Part shown: piece after piece, positions 45,592-46,317 of the stretch | Position numbering within the stretch: the first letter of the stretch is position 1 | How the letters are laid out: each line of letters begins with the position of its first letter | DNA from: an uncultured Cellvibrionales bacterium | GTDB lineage: Bacteria > Pseudomonadota > Gammaproteobacteria > Pseudomonadales > Cellvibrionaceae | DNA: 46,317 nt | Direction: 5' to 3' | Assembly: GCA_913020115.1 (NCBI GenBank) | Contig: CAJWBQ010000032.1 | Location: 1-46,317, forward strand | Notes under the pieces: model-generated | Told to the model about the DNA's origin: nothing | Database searches by the model: none | Seen by the model: only the letters and a program-made list of their open reading frames with translations | Translations under genes and position numbers: made by a program

Positions 45592-46278
45592 GTGTTGTTA
45601 CCCTTGTCGCCGCTATCTGCGGAAGAAAAAATATTTGTGATTGGTCTGCCGCGAACAGGCACAACCAGTGTTTGTGCGGCGCTGCTCGATATGGGCTTCA
45701 AAGTGGCACATACCGCGTTTACGCGGGAGGCGGTTGAGCAGGCACAGGTGATTGCCGATACCCCCGCTTTTAGTGAATTTCCACAGCTGCACGGGTTGTT
45801 TCCCAAAGCCAGATTTATTTATTTACAAAGAGACTTGAGGCTATGGCTGCCGTCGATTAAAACGCTGCTTGAAAAAATGTCACTGGCGAAAGAGGGAGGT
45901 AAAGGAATCATAAACCCTTTGTTAGAACGATGTTTCGAGCAGGTTTTTGGGTCTTTCGGCGTGGCTTGCCTTCAAGATGATCAGTACTTGGCCGCTTGTT
46001 ATCAGCGCCACTTCGAGCTTGTGGATAATTATTTCTCAACACAAACCAATGCCTTACTGACCTTGGATGTAAGTGAAGCAGTTAGCCTGAGAAAACTGGC
46101 TGATTTTGTGTCAGTAGAACTCGCCGGTGACCTCGAGTTTCCTCGACTTAATATCAATGGGAAAATAACGGCTTGGAAAGATATAAAGCATCCAATGAAG
46201 ATAGATTCGAATGCCGCGGGTGAATATCGACGGCGGTATTACTCTTATGATGTAATAGAAAAAAAACCAACTAAATAA
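45592..46278 (+). CDS. Sulfotransferase-family protein
   Basis: A 228-residue P-loop protein of the sulfotransferase fold. FVIGLPRTGTTSVCAALLDMGF is the PAPS 5'-phosphosulfate-binding loop, and the ARFIYLQRDLRLWLPSI segment (Arg, strand and loop) is the 3'-phosphate-binding site region. The protein is small for a sulfotransferase and starts at GTG with no clear ribosome site, four bases after nhaA, which suggests translational coupling. The acceptor is unknown. A new gene begins 14 bases after its stop. Confidence 0.82.
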   Translation: MLLPLSPLSAEEKIFVIGLPRTGTTSVCAALLDMGFKVAHTAFTREAVEQAQVIADTPAFSEFPQLHGLFPKARFIYLQRDLRLWLPSIKTLLEKMSLAKEGGKGIINPLLERCFEQVFGSFGVACLQDDQYLAACYQRHFELVDNYFSTQTNALLTLDVSEAVSLRKLADFVSVELAGDLEFPRLNINGKITAWKDIKHPMKIDSNAAGEYRRRYYSYDVIEKKPTK

Positions 46279-46291
46279 TGGGAGCTACAAA

Positions 46292-46317
46292 ATGGCAATC
46301 TCCAAAACAATACTATT
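46292..46317 (+). CDS. Start of another gene (partial)
   Basis: ATG at 46292 is preceded by GGGAG at 46280-46284, a good ribosome site seven bases away. The first codons read MAISKTIL before the window ends. The product cannot be identified. Confidence 0.6.

Overview
The window looks like chromosome of a Gram-negative gammaproteobacterium, most likely a marine member of the Cellvibrionales/Pseudomonas-like branch (inference). The evidence is a TonB-dependent receptor, lipid A export (msbA), Kdo transferase (waaA), tolC, glnE, a Na+/H+ antiporter (nhaA), and two gene orders known from Pseudomonas and enterics: glnE / LPS-core genes / msbA / waaA, and tolC next to yqiB-cpdA-yqiA-parE. No rRNA, tRNA, CRISPR array, transposase or phage gene was found. 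The window is dense and almost wholly coding.

Layout. (1) 1-1489: the last codons of a probable TonB/ExbD-type protein and a periplasmic TPR protein, closed by a good intrinsic terminator. (2) 1490-1926: a gene-free stretch with a nine-copy 10-bp tandem array. (3) 1927-9069: an accessory cluster of a TonB-dependent receptor, two tandem lipoprotein amidohydrolases and an AraC-type regulator. It reads as an outer-membrane import and extracytoplasmic hydrolysis system for an unknown small molecule. (4) 9147-17948, all on the minus strand: ilvD, argE-argA, a DUF885 lipoprotein peptidase, and a phosphate transporter with its PhoU-like partner. (5) 18136-31295: an orphan GspE/PilB-type ATPase, glnE, then an LPS/surface-glycan block. 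That block holds a GT4 glycosyltransferase, an O-antigen-ligase-like protein, a second GT4 enzyme (apparently starting at ATT), a YrbL-like kinase-fold protein, an ELM1-like protein, msbA and waaA. (6) 31296-31752: a convergent intergenic region with two short tandem arrays and a 253-nt long-stem element enclosing a chain of hairpins. (7) 31753-36592: tolC, a Pro/Ala-rich small protein, an octaheme cytochrome with TPRs, and a DUF1145 membrane protein. (8) 36776-40673: yqiB-cpdA-yqiA-parE. (9) 40733-46317: a periplasmic metallo-beta-lactamase-fold protein, a short DTW protein, a DUF4153 membrane protein, a VOC protein, nhaA, a sulfotransferase, and the first codons of another gene.

The two most unusual things are these. 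First, the element at 31464-31716: a 51-bp closing stem in which all six non-Watson-Crick pairs are G-U when read as plus-strand RNA, capped by at least five small hairpins, several with GGA triloops. Second, the receptor/amidohydrolase/regulator cluster, whose substrate cannot be read from the sequence. Gene functions below rest on motif recognition by eye; no database search was run.
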